Below are positions 55,334-64,000 of a DNA stretch of 64,000 bases, piece after piece. The first letter of the stretch is position 1. Each line of letters starts with the position of its first letter. The translations under genes were made by a program, and so were the position numbers. The stretch comes from Proteiniborus sp. DW1. GTDB lineage: Bacteria > Bacillota > Clostridia > Tissierellales > Proteiniboraceae. The DNA is taken from assembly GCF_900095305.1 (NCBI RefSeq), contig NZ_FMDO01000007.1, forward strand, positions 124,001-188,000, given 5' to 3'. The notes beneath the pieces were generated by a model that saw nothing but the letters and a program-made list of their open reading frames with translations, was not told where the DNA came from and ran no database searches.

Positions 55334-56377
55334 ATGAATAATGAAGGATTAACATACAAAAACTCAGGAGTAAATGTGACATCAGGATATGAAGCAGTCA
55401 AGCTTATGAAATCACATGTGCAGAATACTTTCACAAAAGGTGTTTTATCAGATATAGGTGGCTTTAGCGGAATGTTTGCATTAGATAAAAATCAATATGA
55501 TGAACCAGTATTAGTATCTGGAACTGATGGTGTAGGCACTAAGCTTATGATTGCATTTATTATGGATAAGCATGACACCATCGGAGAAGACTGTGTTGCC
55601 ATGTGTGTAAATGACATACTCTGCCAAGGAGCAAAGCCTCTTTTCTTCTTAGACTATATAGCTACAGGGAAGCTGAATCCTACAAAAATAGCAAGTATTG
55701 TAGAAGGAGTATCTAGGGGCTGTATAAAATCTGGATGCGCCCTTATTGGAGGAGAAACTGCAGAGATGCCAGGATTATACAAAGAGAACGAGTACGACTT
55801 AGCTGGATTTGCAGTAGGAATAGTAGATAAAAAGAAGATTATATCAGGAGATAGTATAAAAGAAGGAGATGTACTAATTGGTTTACCTTCCAGTGGATTA
55901 CACAGCAATGGTTTCTCATTAGTTAGAAAGCTATTCTTTAACGTTTATAAGTACGATATAGATCATTATTTTGATGAATTAGGCAGTACCCTAGGAGAAG
56001 AACTAATAAAACCCACCAAGATATATTCCAACGCATTAATAGAATTAAATCAAAAATTCAATATAAAAGGTATTAGCCACATAACTGGCGGAGGATTTTA
56101 TGAAAACATCCCAAGGATGCTTCCAGATGGACTTAGGGCTATTGTGGATAGAAAACATGTGGAGGTACCGCCTATTTTCAATGTCATTCAAAAGCTTGGA
56201 CATATTGAAACACATGAGATGTATTCAACCTTTAACATGGGAATAGGCATTGTCATGGCAGTAGACTCTAAGGATGCTGATAGTATAGTTGAATTCTTAA
56301 AAACTAAGGATGAAAGAGCGTATATAATAGGTGAAATAATTAAGGGAGAAAAGGAAGTATATCTATGTCATCAGTAA
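55334..56377 (+). CDS. purM: Phosphoribosylformylglycinamidine cyclo-ligase (AIR synthase)
   Basis: This 347-residue ATP-dependent enzyme closes FGAM to aminoimidazole ribonucleotide. It has [20 protein letters not shown] at residue 8, [11 protein letters not shown] near residue 62, [14 protein letters not shown] near residue 82 and [12 protein letters not shown] near residue 137. [13 protein letters not shown] follows near residue 190. Its ATG abuts the purF stop, behind AGGGGAG. It shares its fold with the synthase half of PurL. The end overlaps purN by 13 bases. Confidence 0.97.
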   Translation: MNNEGLTYKNSGVNVTSGYEAVKLMKSHVQNTFTKGVLSDIGGFSGMFALDKNQYDEPVLVSGTDGVGTKLMIAFIMDKHDTIGEDCVAMCVNDILCQGAKPLFFLDYIATGKLNPTKIASIVEGVSRGCIKSGCALIGGETAEMPGLYKENEYDLAGFAVGIVDKKKIISGDSIKEGDVLIGLPSSGLHSNGFSLVRKLFFNVYKYDIDHYFDELGSTLGEELIKPTKIYSNALIELNQKFNIKGISHITGGGFYENIPRMLPDGLRAIVDRKHVEVPPIFNVIQKLGHIETHEMYSTFNMGIGIVMAVDSKDADSIVEFLKTKDERAYIIGEIIKGEKEVYLCHQ

Positions 56378-56988
56378 GGATTGGAGTGCTCATATCTGGA
56401 AATGGCACTAATCTTCAAGCTTTAATTGACAGTATTGAATCAGGGGAGATAAATGGAAGGATATGTGTAGTTATATCAGATAGAGAGGATGCCTATGGGC
56501 TTATACGAGCAAGGAAGCATGGTATTGAGGCTTTATTTATCAATAAAAAGGACTTTATAAACAACTCAGATTTCAATAAAAAAATCCTAGAGGAGCTGAA
56601 AAAAAGAGGTATTCAATTACTAGTATTAGCAGGATATTTAAGAATTTTAAGTCCTGAAATCATAAAAGAATATAGAAATAGAATAATCAACATCCATCCG
56701 GCCTTAATCCCAAGCTTCTGTGGAAAAGGCTATTATGGAGAAAGAGTCCATAAAGCAGTTTTAGAGTATGGAGTAAAGGTCACTGGAGCAACGGTACATT
56801 TTGTAGATGAAGGAACTGATACAGGGCCTATAATATTTCAAAAATCAATAGAAGTTCATAATAACGATACAGTAGAGTCTCTTCAGAAAAAGGTTTTAGA
56901 AGTAGAGCATACATTGTTAGTTAAAGCTGTTAAAATGTTCTGTCAAGGAAGATTGAAGGTTATAGACCGAAAGGTTTTGGAGGTGTAA
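56365..56988 (+). CDS. purN: Phosphoribosylglycinamide formyltransferase
   Basis: This 207-residue folate-dependent enzyme formylates GAR with 10-formyltetrahydrofolate. The start [17 protein letters not shown], the catalytic [11 protein letters not shown] segment near residue 109 (Asn and His) and [19 protein letters not shown] near residue 137 with the catalytic Asp are all present. The gene begins inside the end of purM, so translation is probably coupled. Two bases separate its stop from purH. Confidence 0.97.
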   Translation: MSSVRIGVLISGNGTNLQALIDSIESGEINGRICVVISDREDAYGLIRARKHGIEALFINKKDFINNSDFNKKILEELKKRGIQLLVLAGYLRILSPEIIKEYRNRIINIHPALIPSFCGKGYYGERVHKAVLEYGVKVTGATVHFVDEGTDTGPIIFQKSIEVHNNDTVESLQKKVLEVEHTLLVKAVKMFCQGRLKVIDRKVLEV

Positions 56989-56990
56989 TA

Positions 56991-58523
56991 ATGAAAAGAG
57001 CATTGATTAGCGTATACGACAAGACTGGTATAGTAGAGTTTTCAAGAAAGCTTGTTGAGATGGGGTGGGAGATTATCTCAACAGGAGGTACAAAACAGGT
57101 ACTTATTGAAGCTGGAATTAAAGCTATTGATATCTCTAACTTAACTAGTTTTCCGGAATGCTTTGATGGAAGGGTAAAGACACTGCATCCAAGAATACAT
57201 GGTGGATTATTAGCTTTAAGAGATAATGAAGAGCACTTGAAAACTATGGAAGAATTGGAAATACAGCCAATAGATATGGTAGTGAACAATTTGTATCCAT
57301 TTAAGCAGACTATTCTAAAAGAAGGAGTCAGTCATGAAGAAATAATTGAAAATATTGACATTGGTGGTCCTTCTATGCTAAGGGCAGCTGCAAAAAACTA
57401 TAGATTTGTAACTGTACTAGTAGATCCGAAAGACTATGATTTAGTCATAGAAGAGCTCAAGAATAAGGGACAGACTTCAGATAGCACTAGGGAATACCTA
57501 GCTGCAAAGGTGTTTCAGCATACCAGTGGCTATGATGCACTTATTTCAGGCTATTTCAATAGAAAAGCAAATATTAAATTTCCTGACATAATAACTCTAA
57601 CCTTTGATAAAAAGCAGGACTTAAGATATGGAGAAAATCCTCATCAAAATGCAGGGTTTTATACTGAAGTATTAGAAACTAAAGGAACGCTGTCAGATGC
57701 AATCCAGCTTCATGGAAAAGAATTATCATATAACAATATCAGTGATGGCAATGGAGCTTTAGAGATACTAAAAGAGTTTGATGAACCAACAGTAGTAGCA
57801 GTGAAGCACGGAAATCCTTGTGGTGTAGGCAGTGGAAAAACCATAGAGGAAGCCTTTATAAAGGCATATGAAGCAGATAAGCAATCTATATTTGGAGGAA
57901 TAATTGCAGCTAATAGAGAGATAGACGAAAAGACAGCTAGAATGATAAATGAAATTTTCATAGAGATTGTCATAACACCTTCTTATTCTGAATCAGCATT
58001 AGAGATATTAAAATCTAAGAAAAATATAAGACTATTATCATTAGCTGGTATAACTAAGAATGAATACTCAACTTATGATATGAAAAAGGTTCTTGGAGGG
58101 ATATTGATTCAAGATAGAGACCAAAACTGTCTATATGAAAAGCTAGAAGTAGTAACTGACAGAAAACCATCTGACAAGGAATTAGAAGATATGCTATTTG
58201 CATGGAAGGTAGTGAAAAATACTAAATCAAATGCCATAGTTCTGGCAAAAGATAATGGCACTGTAGCAGTAGGCCCCGGACAAGTTAGTAGAATATGGGC
58301 ATTAGAAAATGCTATAAGACAATGTGGGGAAAACTCTAAGGGTAGTGTAATGGCATCTGATGCGTTTTTTCCATTTCCTGATTGCGTAGAGACAGCAGCT
58401 AAGGCAGGAATAACTGCTATTATACAACCTGGTGGCTCAATAAATGACAGTGATTCAATAGAAACTGCAAATAGGCATGGGATAACTATGATATTTACTG
58501 GAGCAAGACATTTTAAACATTAG
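56991..58523 (+). CDS. purH: Bifunctional AICAR formyltransferase/IMP cyclohydrolase
   Basis: The 510-residue protein performs the last two steps to IMP. The N-terminal MGS-like cyclohydrolase domain has [16 protein letters not shown] at residue 6, [11 protein letters not shown] near residue 28 and [16 protein letters not shown] near residue 60. The transformylase domain has [14 protein letters not shown] near residue 206 and [16 protein letters not shown] near residue 265 (catalytic Lys-His), ending ADAFFPF-type and [14 protein letters not shown] segments. GGAGG precedes the ATG. Confidence 0.98.
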   Translation: MKRALISVYDKTGIVEFSRKLVEMGWEIISTGGTKQVLIEAGIKAIDISNLTSFPECFDGRVKTLHPRIHGGLLALRDNEEHLKTMEELEIQPIDMVVNNLYPFKQTILKEGVSHEEIIENIDIGGPSMLRAAAKNYRFVTVLVDPKDYDLVIEELKNKGQTSDSTREYLAAKVFQHTSGYDALISGYFNRKANIKFPDIITLTFDKKQDLRYGENPHQNAGFYTEVLETKGTLSDAIQLHGKELSYNNISDGNGALEILKEFDEPTVVAVKHGNPCGVGSGKTIEEAFIKAYEADKQSIFGGIIAANREIDEKTARMINEIFIEIVITPSYSESALEILKSKKNIRLLSLAGITKNEYSTYDMKKVLGGILIQDRDQNCLYEKLEVVTDRKPSDKELEDMLFAWKVVKNTKSNAIVLAKDNGTVAVGPGQVSRIWALENAIRQCGENSKGSVMASDAFFPFPDCVETAAKAGITAIIQPGGSINDSDSIETANRHGITMIFTGARHFKH

Positions 58524-58585
58524 TTTCGACATATTTCCCGGGTAATGACATGAGATTACAAAAACTAAATTTAAGGGGTGGAATT

Positions 58586-59833
58586 ATGAGAGTACTCGTA
58601 GTTGGTAGTGGTGCAAGGGAGCACGCTATTGTTTGGAAACTAGCACAAAGTCCAAAAGTAACCAAAATATATTCAGCACCTGGCAATGGAGGGATATCAG
58701 AGCTTGCACAATGTGTAGATATTCATGCTGAGGATATTGATTCTCTACTTACTTTTGCATTAAAAGAGAATATTGATTTGACTGTTGTAGGACCGGATGC
58801 AGCTGTAGTAGATGGAATAGTGGATAAATTTGAAGAAAAAGATCTAAAGATTTTTGGTCCTTGCAAAAGAGGGGCAATGCTTGAAGGAAGCAAAGAATAT
58901 GCAAAGAATTTTATGATGAAATATGAAATACCTACTGCAAGATATGCTGTATATAGGAAATCACAGGAAGCAATTGAAGGGCTGAAAAACTTTACTTATC
59001 CATTAGTTATTAAAGCTGATGGACTTGCTGCAGGTAAGGGAGTACTTATTTGTGCCAACAAAGATGAGGCTATCAGTGCTATTATAAGCATAATGGAAGA
59101 CAAAAAGTTTGGAGAGGCAGGCAATAAAATAATCATTGAAGAGTTTCTTGAAGGTACAGAAGCTTCCTTATTGTGCATAGTAGATGGTAATAAAATAATC
59201 CCACTAGAAAGTGCAAGAGATTATAAAAGAATTTTTGACAATGATGAAGGTCTTAATACAGGTGGCATGGGCTGTATTTCTCCAAATAGTGCCCTTAATA
59301 AACATATGATGAAAGAAGTTGAAGAGCGAATATTAAATAATGTTATAAAAGGAATAAAGGAAGAGAATTTAGGTTATAAAGGAATTTTGTTTATAGGTCT
59401 TATGATCACTTCAAATGGACCAAAGGTGTTAGAGTTTAATGCCAGATTTGGCGACCCAGAGGCAGAAGTAGTGATTCCTAGGCTAGAGAACGATATTATG
59501 GATATTTTTTTAAAGACTTTAGATGGAACTATAAGAAAAGAGGATTTAAAGTGGAGCACTAAAACATGTATTACCGTTTTCTTAGCATCAGCTGGATACC
59601 CAGAATCATATGAAAAGGACAAAGTAATATCTGGACTAGATGAAATTGATAAGGATATAATAGTGTTTCATGCTGGAACAAAAATGAAGAACAAATTAGT
59701 CACAAACGGAGGCAGGGTTCTTGCCATAACTACATTAGCAGATAGTATACACGAAGGACGAAAAAAGGTATATGAGAATATAAGTAAGATACATTTTGAT
59801 GGAATGCAGTATCGAAAGGATATCGGTAACTAA
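58586..59833 (+). CDS. purD: Phosphoribosylamine-glycine ligase
   Basis: This 415-residue ATP-grasp enzyme joins phosphoribosylamine and glycine. It starts MRVLVVGSGAREHAIVWKLA and has VVGPDAAVVDGIVD near residue 66, YPLVIKADGLAAGKGV near residue 138 (ATP-grasp), TGGMGCISPN near residue 225 and EFNARFGDPEAEV near residue 283. ATG 58586 is chosen over 58550 because AAGGGGTGG lies just before it and family members begin MRVLVVG. Confidence 0.97.
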   Translation: MRVLVVGSGAREHAIVWKLAQSPKVTKIYSAPGNGGISELAQCVDIHAEDIDSLLTFALKENIDLTVVGPDAAVVDGIVDKFEEKDLKIFGPCKRGAMLEGSKEYAKNFMMKYEIPTARYAVYRKSQEAIEGLKNFTYPLVIKADGLAAGKGVLICANKDEAISAIISIMEDKKFGEAGNKIIIEEFLEGTEASLLCIVDGNKIIPLESARDYKRIFDNDEGLNTGGMGCISPNSALNKHMMKEVEERILNNVIKGIKEENLGYKGILFIGLMITSNGPKVLEFNARFGDPEAEVVIPRLENDIMDIFLKTLDGTIRKEDLKWSTKTCITVFLASAGYPESYEKDKVISGLDEIDKDIIVFHAGTKMKNKLVTNGGRVLAITTLADSIHEGRKKVYENISKIHFDGMQYRKDIGN

Positions 59834-59950
59834 TCATAAAGGCTAGCATAGCAAAATTATCTTTTAGTAAACTTCTATACAAAAATTAGTGTCAAATGGG
59901 TAGACGGAAGCATTGTGAAAAGAATTATTAAAAGTGAAAGGGTTGATGCT

Positions 59951-60634
59951 ATGAATATAGTTTATAGAGGAAAAACAAAGGATGTATATTTATTAGATAA
60001 TGGAGACTACTTACTAAAGTTTAAGGATGATGTAACTGGAGAAAACGGAGTCTTTGATCCAGGCGCTAACACTGTAGGCTTATCTATAGAAGGTTCAGGA
60101 AAATCTAACCTTAGAATGACGAGGCTTTTCTTTGAGATTTTAAAGGAAAAAGGAATCCCTACTCATTATGTAGATTCAAACCTAGAAGAAGGTACTATGA
60201 CAGTAAGGCCTGCAAAGCTATTTGGTAATGGACTTGAAGTAATCTGCCGTTATAGGGCAGTTGGAAGCTTCATACGAAGATATGGAATGTATGCTGAGGA
60301 AGGCCAACAATTAGACGCTTTTGTTGAATTTACACTTAAAGATGATAAACGTCAAGATCCTCCTATCACTGAGGATGCTCTTGTTATGTTAGGAATTTTG
60401 TCATCAGATGAATATAGAACTTTAAAAGATTTGACAAAAAAGATTTCACATATAGTAAAAGAGGAGCTTGCAAAAAAAGATATAGAGTTATATGATATAA
60501 AGCTTGAATTTGGCAGAATAGGAGAGAACAAAGAAATAGCATTAATTGATGAAATCTCCGGAGGAAACATGAGAGCATATAAAGAAGGAAAATATATTGA
60601 ACCATTAGAATTGGAAAAGTTAATATTAAGATAG
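59951..60634 (+). CDS. purC: SAICAR synthetase
   Basis: This 227-residue enzyme couples CAIR with aspartate. It starts YRGKTKDVYLLDNGDYLLKF, has GVFDPGANTVGLSIEGSGKS near residue 33 and GLEVICRYRAVGSFIRRYG near residue 95. DEISGGNMRAY follows near residue 202. ATG 59951 follows AAAGGGTTGATG. It is placed last, after purD, although purC usually follows purE. The 117 bases before it, longer than other gaps in the operon, may hold a separate promoter or mark a later insertion. Confidence 0.93.
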   Translation: MNIVYRGKTKDVYLLDNGDYLLKFKDDVTGENGVFDPGANTVGLSIEGSGKSNLRMTRLFFEILKEKGIPTHYVDSNLEEGTMTVRPAKLFGNGLEVICRYRAVGSFIRRYGMYAEEGQQLDAFVEFTLKDDKRQDPPITEDALVMLGILSSDEYRTLKDLTKKISHIVKEELAKKDIELYDIKLEFGRIGENKEIALIDEISGGNMRAYKEGKYIEPLELEKLILR

Positions 60635-60637
60635 AAT

Positions 60638-60660
60638 AAGGGAGCTAGGCTCCCTTTAAT
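60638..60660. terminator. Terminator of the pur operon
   Basis: AAGGGAGC and GCTCCCTT form a perfect 8-bp stem with a three-base loop, between convergent genes. The T tract is short on the plus strand. Confidence 0.7.
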
Positions 60661-60661
60661 T

Positions 60662-60871
60662 CTATTTAGAATCACCATAATTTACTGCATCTGTACCTTC
60701 ATAGAACTTTGCTGTGTCAATAGCATCTACATCCCTTAACATACTCCAAGGGAAAAAAGTTGCATTAGTTTGATTTTCAATAATGGGATGTTTCCGTGAA
60801 TTATATGTTTGAAGGAGATATTCATATCCATTTATACCTATAGGACTATTTCTTTCACTCCTATTTTCCAT
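60662..60871 (-). CDS. Small protein of unknown function
   Basis: This 69-residue protein begins MENRSERNSPIGINGYEYL and has no motif or membrane helix. It is rich in asparagine and aromatic residues, with PWSMLRD in the centre. I do not recognise the family. An AAGGAGTGG at the correct distance before the ATG and the absence of any overlapping gene support a real gene. It faces the pur operon and shares the terminator region with it. Confidence 0.6.
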   Translation of the reverse strand: MENRSERNSPIGINGYEYLLQTYNSRKHPIIENQTNATFFPWSMLRDVDAIDTAKFYEGTDAVNYGDSK

Positions 60872-61180
60872 AAATCCACTCCTTTACTATGAAATATTAT
60901 TTTTACCTCTATGAAGGTATATTTTGTAGATTCATTAAAGATTTGTAGTAAAGCTATACTAGCAAAGGTATATTATAGTTAAGCCTTGTAGAACTAACAA
61001 ATCTTATAATTATTATTTCTTTATTTTTAAATAAAATAGATAAATCTCTTTGGTACTATATGCTATTATTATGTTATAGATTTTTGTTGACGAAAAATAA
61101 AAATTTTTAAAAGCCTAACCCAAAAAAAGGTGATTTAAAAATACATCAGAAATACTATTAGTACTTTACTAATCTATCAA
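60872..61180. other. AT-rich intergenic region
   Basis: Divergent promoters are expected here. AAGGTATATT occurs twice, near 60914 and 60965. Nothing else was recognised. Confidence 0.45.
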
Positions 61181-61199
61181 AGGATGATATATTATTAAC

Positions 61200-61218
61200 A
61201 TAGGCATATAATGCCTAT
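61200..61218 (+). promoter_or_regulatory. Operator-like palindrome before the FCD regulator
   Basis: ATAGGCAT-ATA-ATGCCTAT is a perfect inverted repeat with 8-bp arms. It lies just downstream of a TATTAT-like -10 box and 47 bases before the regulator's start, so autoregulation is likely. Confidence 0.6.
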
Positions 61219-61264
61219 ATTAGAATATTTCTTTATAAAATTAATGATAAGGAGTTATGATAAA

Positions 61265-61903
61265 GTGACTAAGAAAATTGATTCTGATGAAATTTACAAA
61301 TTGCTTAAAAGAAGAATTATCGAATTAGAGTATAGACCGGGTGAGGTCTTAAATGAAGTTGACGTTGCTGATGAGTTTGAAATAAGTAGAACACCAATAC
61401 GTAAAGTGTTCCAACAATTAAGTGATGATAAGCTACTTAATATTATCCCTAGATTTGGTGCACAAGTAACACCTATAGATTTTAGATATATGAAATCTGT
61501 TTTTGAAGTAACTAGAGAGATAGATCCTTTTGCAACAAGGCTAGCTGTTGAGAGAATCAGTAATGAAAACTTGAAAAGACTTGAGGCCATAGTAGATAGG
61601 CTAAATCAATACGACATAGAAAGTGATTATCAAAAGGCAATAGATGATGATGAAGAGTTCCATAGGATAATATCAGAAAGCTGTGGAAATCCTTGTTTAT
61701 CTGAAATATTAGAAAGACTTCATATACATACTGAGAGACTATGGCATTATTCAGAGCAATTTTTTAATTCAATGGATCTTTTTACAAACACATTAAGCAA
61801 GGTAGTGAAGGCAATAAAGGAAAAAGACACAGCTAATGCGGAAAAGTATGCAAGAGAGCATATTGATGAATTTGTAGAGAAAATAAAGCAAGAGCTGTTG
61901 TAG
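61265..61903 (+). CDS. GntR family regulator, FadR/FCD type
   Basis: The 212-residue protein has an N-terminal winged helix (YKLLKRRIIELEYRPGEVLN, then EFEISRTPIRKVFQQL) and an all-helical FCD ligand domain with EFHRIISESCGN near residue 134 and REHIDEFVEKI at the end. FCD regulators usually sense small organic or amino acids. GTG 61265 is chosen because AAGGAG lies ten bases upstream; in-frame starts further upstream lack a site. It precedes the Grd genes on the same strand and may control them. Confidence 0.85.
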   Translation: MTKKIDSDEIYKLLKRRIIELEYRPGEVLNEVDVADEFEISRTPIRKVFQQLSDDKLLNIIPRFGAQVTPIDFRYMKSVFEVTREIDPFATRLAVERISNENLKRLEAIVDRLNQYDIESDYQKAIDDDEEFHRIISESCGNPCLSEILERLHIHTERLWHYSEQFFNSMDLFTNTLSKVVKAIKEKDTANAEKYAREHIDEFVEKIKQELL

Positions 61904-61925
61904 AAAACATACTTGTTTAGGATAG

Positions 61926-61980
61926 AACCTTAATATTGGCTTAATTTCAATGATTATTAAGCCAATATTAAGGTTTTTTT
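61926..61980 (+). terminator. Strong terminator between the regulator and the Grd genes
   Basis: A perfect 20-bp stem (arms 61926-61945 and 61956-61975, beginning AACCTTAATATTGG) with a 10-base loop is followed by seven T residues. Coding sequence of the Grd proprotein begins right at the end of the T run. Confidence 0.93.
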
Positions 61981-62089
61981 AAAACTAGAACTTAGGAGAA
62001 TTCATATTAAGGACATTCAATTTGGAAATGAAACAGCTGTAAAAGATGGTGTTTTAACAGTAAGAAAAGAAGATATAATTGAAAAGTTA
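61979..62089 (+). other. N-terminal coding sequence of the Grd proprotein without a start codon
   Basis: In frame with the gene at 62090, these 37 codons read LKLELRRIHIKDIQFGNETA and continue TVRKEDIIEKL, the usual beginning of this family. The codon at the family start position is TTA, and there is no ATG, GTG or TTG before 62090. The only AAGG lies inside the terminator stem. Confidence 0.75.
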
Positions 62090-63265
62090 ATGGAAGATAC
62101 AAGAATTAAAGAGATTAAACTGGACATTGCAAGACCTGGAGAAAAGGTTAGAATAATTCCAGTAAAGGACGTTATCGAGCCAAGAGTTAAGATAGAAGGC
62201 GATGGAAATGGCTTTCCTGGTGTAACAACTAAAATGGCACAATTAGGAGAAGGAAAAGTAAATATCTTATACGGAGCAGCTATTGTTACTATTGGAGATA
62301 TTGTAGGCTTCCAAGAAGGTGTAATAGATATGTGGGATGAAGGAGCTAAGTGGACTCCATTTTCCAAAACTTATAACTTAGTTGTAGATATTACACCAAT
62401 TGAAGGGCTTGACCCACATACACATGAAACTGTAGTTAGATCAGCTGGACTAAGAGCTGCTGAGCTTGTAGGAGAAGCAGGAAGAGAAGTAGAGCCAGAT
62501 GAAGTACTAACATATGAAATTGGAAGTATGGCAGAAGAAATTGCTAAGTATCCAAATCTACCAAAGGTGCTATATGTTGAAATGCTAATTTCTCAAGGAT
62601 TACTTCATGATGGATATATATATGGAGTAAACAGCCAAAAGATACTACCAACATTGTTACATCCAAATGAGGAATTAGATGGTGCAGTAATAAGTGGTAA
62701 CTGTGTTGCAGCATGTGACAAGATAACTACTTACCAACACCAAAATAATTCAGTTATTTTAGACTTATATGCACAACATGGGAAAACGTTAAATTTCTTA
62801 GGAGTTATATTAACTCCAGAGCTTACTACATTAGAAGGTAAGTTTAGAACTTGTGACTATACAGCTAAGCTATGTAAGATGCTAGGTGCAGACGGAGTTA
62901 TAGTATCAGAAGAAGGCTACGGAAATCCGGACTCAGACCTATTGATGATTTGTAAGAGATTAGAAAATGCAGGTATAAAAACTGTTCTAATTACTGATGA
63001 ATGTTCTGGCTGGGATGGAATGTCTCAACCATTAGCAGATACAGCTAAAGAAGCAGTAGCAGTAGTATCTGGAGGAAATGTTAGCCATGTGGTTACTCTT
63101 CCACCTGCTGATAGAGTTATCGGAAATGCTGAGGCAATAGCAACTTTAGCAGGAGGCTGGGATGGCGCTTTATTAGAAGATGGAACATTAATGTGTGAAT
63201 TAAATGCAGTTATTGGTTCTACCTCAGAAATAGGCTATCACAACTGTACAGCAAAATTATACTAA
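62090..63265 (+). CDS. Glycine/sarcosine/betaine reductase component B proprotein (GrdE/GrdG/GrdI type)
   Basis: The 391-residue frame is the proprotein that splits at an Asn-Cys bond to form the pyruvoyl subunit of Grd component B. That site is ISGNCVAACDK, with Cys205 here. Counting from 61979 it would be Cys242, which agrees with my recollection of the cleavage site in C. sticklandii GrdE. Other family parts are ARPGEKVRIIPVKDVIEPR near residue 14 and GLDPHTHETVVRSAG near residue 106. The first ATG removes 37 conserved residues and has no good ribosome binding site. The exact substrate (glycine, sarcosine or betaine) cannot be told from sequence. Confidence 0.85.
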   Translation: MEDTRIKEIKLDIARPGEKVRIIPVKDVIEPRVKIEGDGNGFPGVTTKMAQLGEGKVNILYGAAIVTIGDIVGFQEGVIDMWDEGAKWTPFSKTYNLVVDITPIEGLDPHTHETVVRSAGLRAAELVGEAGREVEPDEVLTYEIGSMAEEIAKYPNLPKVLYVEMLISQGLLHDGYIYGVNSQKILPTLLHPNEELDGAVISGNCVAACDKITTYQHQNNSVILDLYAQHGKTLNFLGVILTPELTTLEGKFRTCDYTAKLCKMLGADGVIVSEEGYGNPDSDLLMICKRLENAGIKTVLITDECSGWDGMSQPLADTAKEAVAVVSGGNVSHVVTLPPADRVIGNAEAIATLAGGWDGALLEDGTLMCELNAVIGSTSEIGYHNCTAKLY

Positions 63266-63289
63266 TCGTATTCGAAAGGAGGATGAAAC

Positions 63290-64000
63290 ATGACAGATAA
63301 ATATAGAGTTTTATACTATGTAAATCAGTTCTTTGGACAGGTGGGCGGAGAAGATAAGGCAGGTATGGCACCTGAATATGTAGAGAAAACAGTAGGACCA
63401 GCAATGGGTCTTAATGGATTGTTAAATGGTGTAGGAGAAGTAGTAGGTACTATCATATGCGGTGATAACTATTTCAATGAAAATAAGGAAGAAGCACTAG
63501 AGTATATATTTAATGTAGTTAAAAAGGTTAATCCAGATATACTGGTTGCAGGACCAGCTTTTAATGCAGGTAGATATGGTATGGCTTGTGGAGAAATAGC
63601 AAAAGAAGTTGTAGAAAAGCTAAATATACCTGTAGTAACTGGTATGTATATTGAAAACCCAGGAGTAGATGTTTGTAAAGACAAGGCAATAGTAGTAAGT
63701 GTATCTGATTCTGCAGCAGGTATGCGTAAAGCATTAGATACTATAGCTAAGATAGTTAAGAAAATACTTAATAAAGAAGAACTAGGTCTTCCACAGGAAG
63801 AAGGCTATATCCCTCAAGGAAAGCGATTAACAGTATTTGCAGAGAAGAGAGGTTCTCAAAGAGCTGTAGAAATGCTATTAGCAAGATTGAATAATGAAGA
63901 ATTTGAAACAGAGCTTCCTATGCCTGTATTTGATATGGTTGACCCAGCACCAGCTATAAAAGATTTAAGCAAAGCAACTATAGCTTTAGTCACTAGTGGT
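63290..64000 (+). CDS. Glycine/sarcosine/betaine reductase selenoprotein B subunit, 5' part (GrdB/GrdF/GrdH type)
   Basis: The frame is open from ATG 63290 to the window edge (237 residues). It begins with RVLYYVNQFFGQVGGEDKAG and has GPAMGLNGLLNG, CGDNYFNENKEEALEY and VAGPAFNAGRYGMACG, all typical of the substrate-binding selenoprotein of component B. The selenocysteine (UGA codon) of this family lies beyond the window, at about residue 350. AAAGGAGGATG precedes the start. It follows the proprotein gene by 24 bases, the usual order in Grd operons. Confidence 0.93.
   Translation, partial: MTDKYRVLYYVNQFFGQVGGEDKAGMAPEYVEKTVGPAMGLNGLLNGVGEVVGTIICGDNYFNENKEEALEYIFNVVKKVNPDILVAGPAFNAGRYGMACGEIAKEVVEKLNIPVVTGMYIENPGVDVCKDKAIVVSVSDSAAGMRKALDTIAKIVKKILNKEELGLPQEEGYIPQGKRLTVFAEKRGSQRAVEMLLARLNNEEFETELPMPVFDMVDPAPAIKDLSKATIALVTSG

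Overview
The window looks like chromosomal DNA of an AT-rich, spore-forming, anaerobic amino-acid-fermenting member of the Clostridia/Tissierellia. The evidence is the low GC, AAGGAGG-type ribosome binding sites with many TTG and GTG starts, CotF-like coat proteins, a CIRCE-controlled groESL, and a glycine/sarcosine/betaine reductase (Grd) cluster at the right edge. No rRNA, tRNA or CRISPR array was recognised.

Layout. 1-1.7 kb: the end of a probable 6-hydroxynicotinate-reductase-like gene, a UPF0280 gene and an AA_synth gene. 1.9-7.1 kb: DUF1846, an OGG1-like glycosylase, groES-groEL. 7.4-15.1 kb: a complete four-gene Wadjet anti-plasmid operon in the order jetD-jetA-jetB-jetC, followed by a gene with 21-bp coiled-coil repeats. 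15.8-17 kb: a lipoprotein and two small coat-type genes on the minus strand. 17.1-19.9 kb: guanine riboswitch, guaB, and a guaA lacking its glutaminase domain. 19.9-22.0 kb: a small, higher-GC island (HTH, zinc ribbon, Fic, gene debris) between the guaA 3' end and a second, synonymously diverged copy of that end. 22.2-32.4 kb: a GntR-controlled amino-sugar/tagatose operon (AgaS-type isomerase, ABC importer, aldolase, kinase) containing two unexpected in-frame fusions. 32.5-37 kb: a minus-strand molybdenum hydroxylase operon with a MocA-like gene. 37.6-44.8 kb: two ABC-2 export systems, one with a permease fused to an M1-type metallopeptidase, plus an ECF sigma factor. 45-48.6 kb: gene debris, a patatin, and a rearranged SatD/DUF3307 locus with a regular operator-like array. 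48.9-60.6 kb: purine biosynthesis genes purL-E-F-M-N-H-D-C behind a tandem guanine plus PRPP riboswitch. 60.7-64 kb: a small unknown gene, an FCD-type GntR regulator and the start of a Grd cluster.

How the parts work together. Purine supply is controlled twice by RNA. A guanine aptamer upstream of guaB/guaA has a visible terminator/antiterminator choice. A guanine aptamer followed by a ykkC-type (probably PRPP) aptamer shares one terminator in front of purL. The GntR operon would import an amino sugar and convert it through tagatose phosphates to triose phosphates, but two of its proteins are chimeras with missing parts. The Grd genes fit Stickland-type reductive amino acid metabolism.

The most unusual observations are: the relic of a second purL 5' end between the riboswitch terminator and the real purL; the two in-frame fusions in one operon; the Grd proprotein gene whose conserved N-terminus begins directly after a terminator hairpin with no start codon; the guaA-end island; the 29-bp operator array at the broken satD copy; and a MITE-like palindromic element between purL and purE. 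Identities rest on reading translations and motifs by eye; no database search was run.
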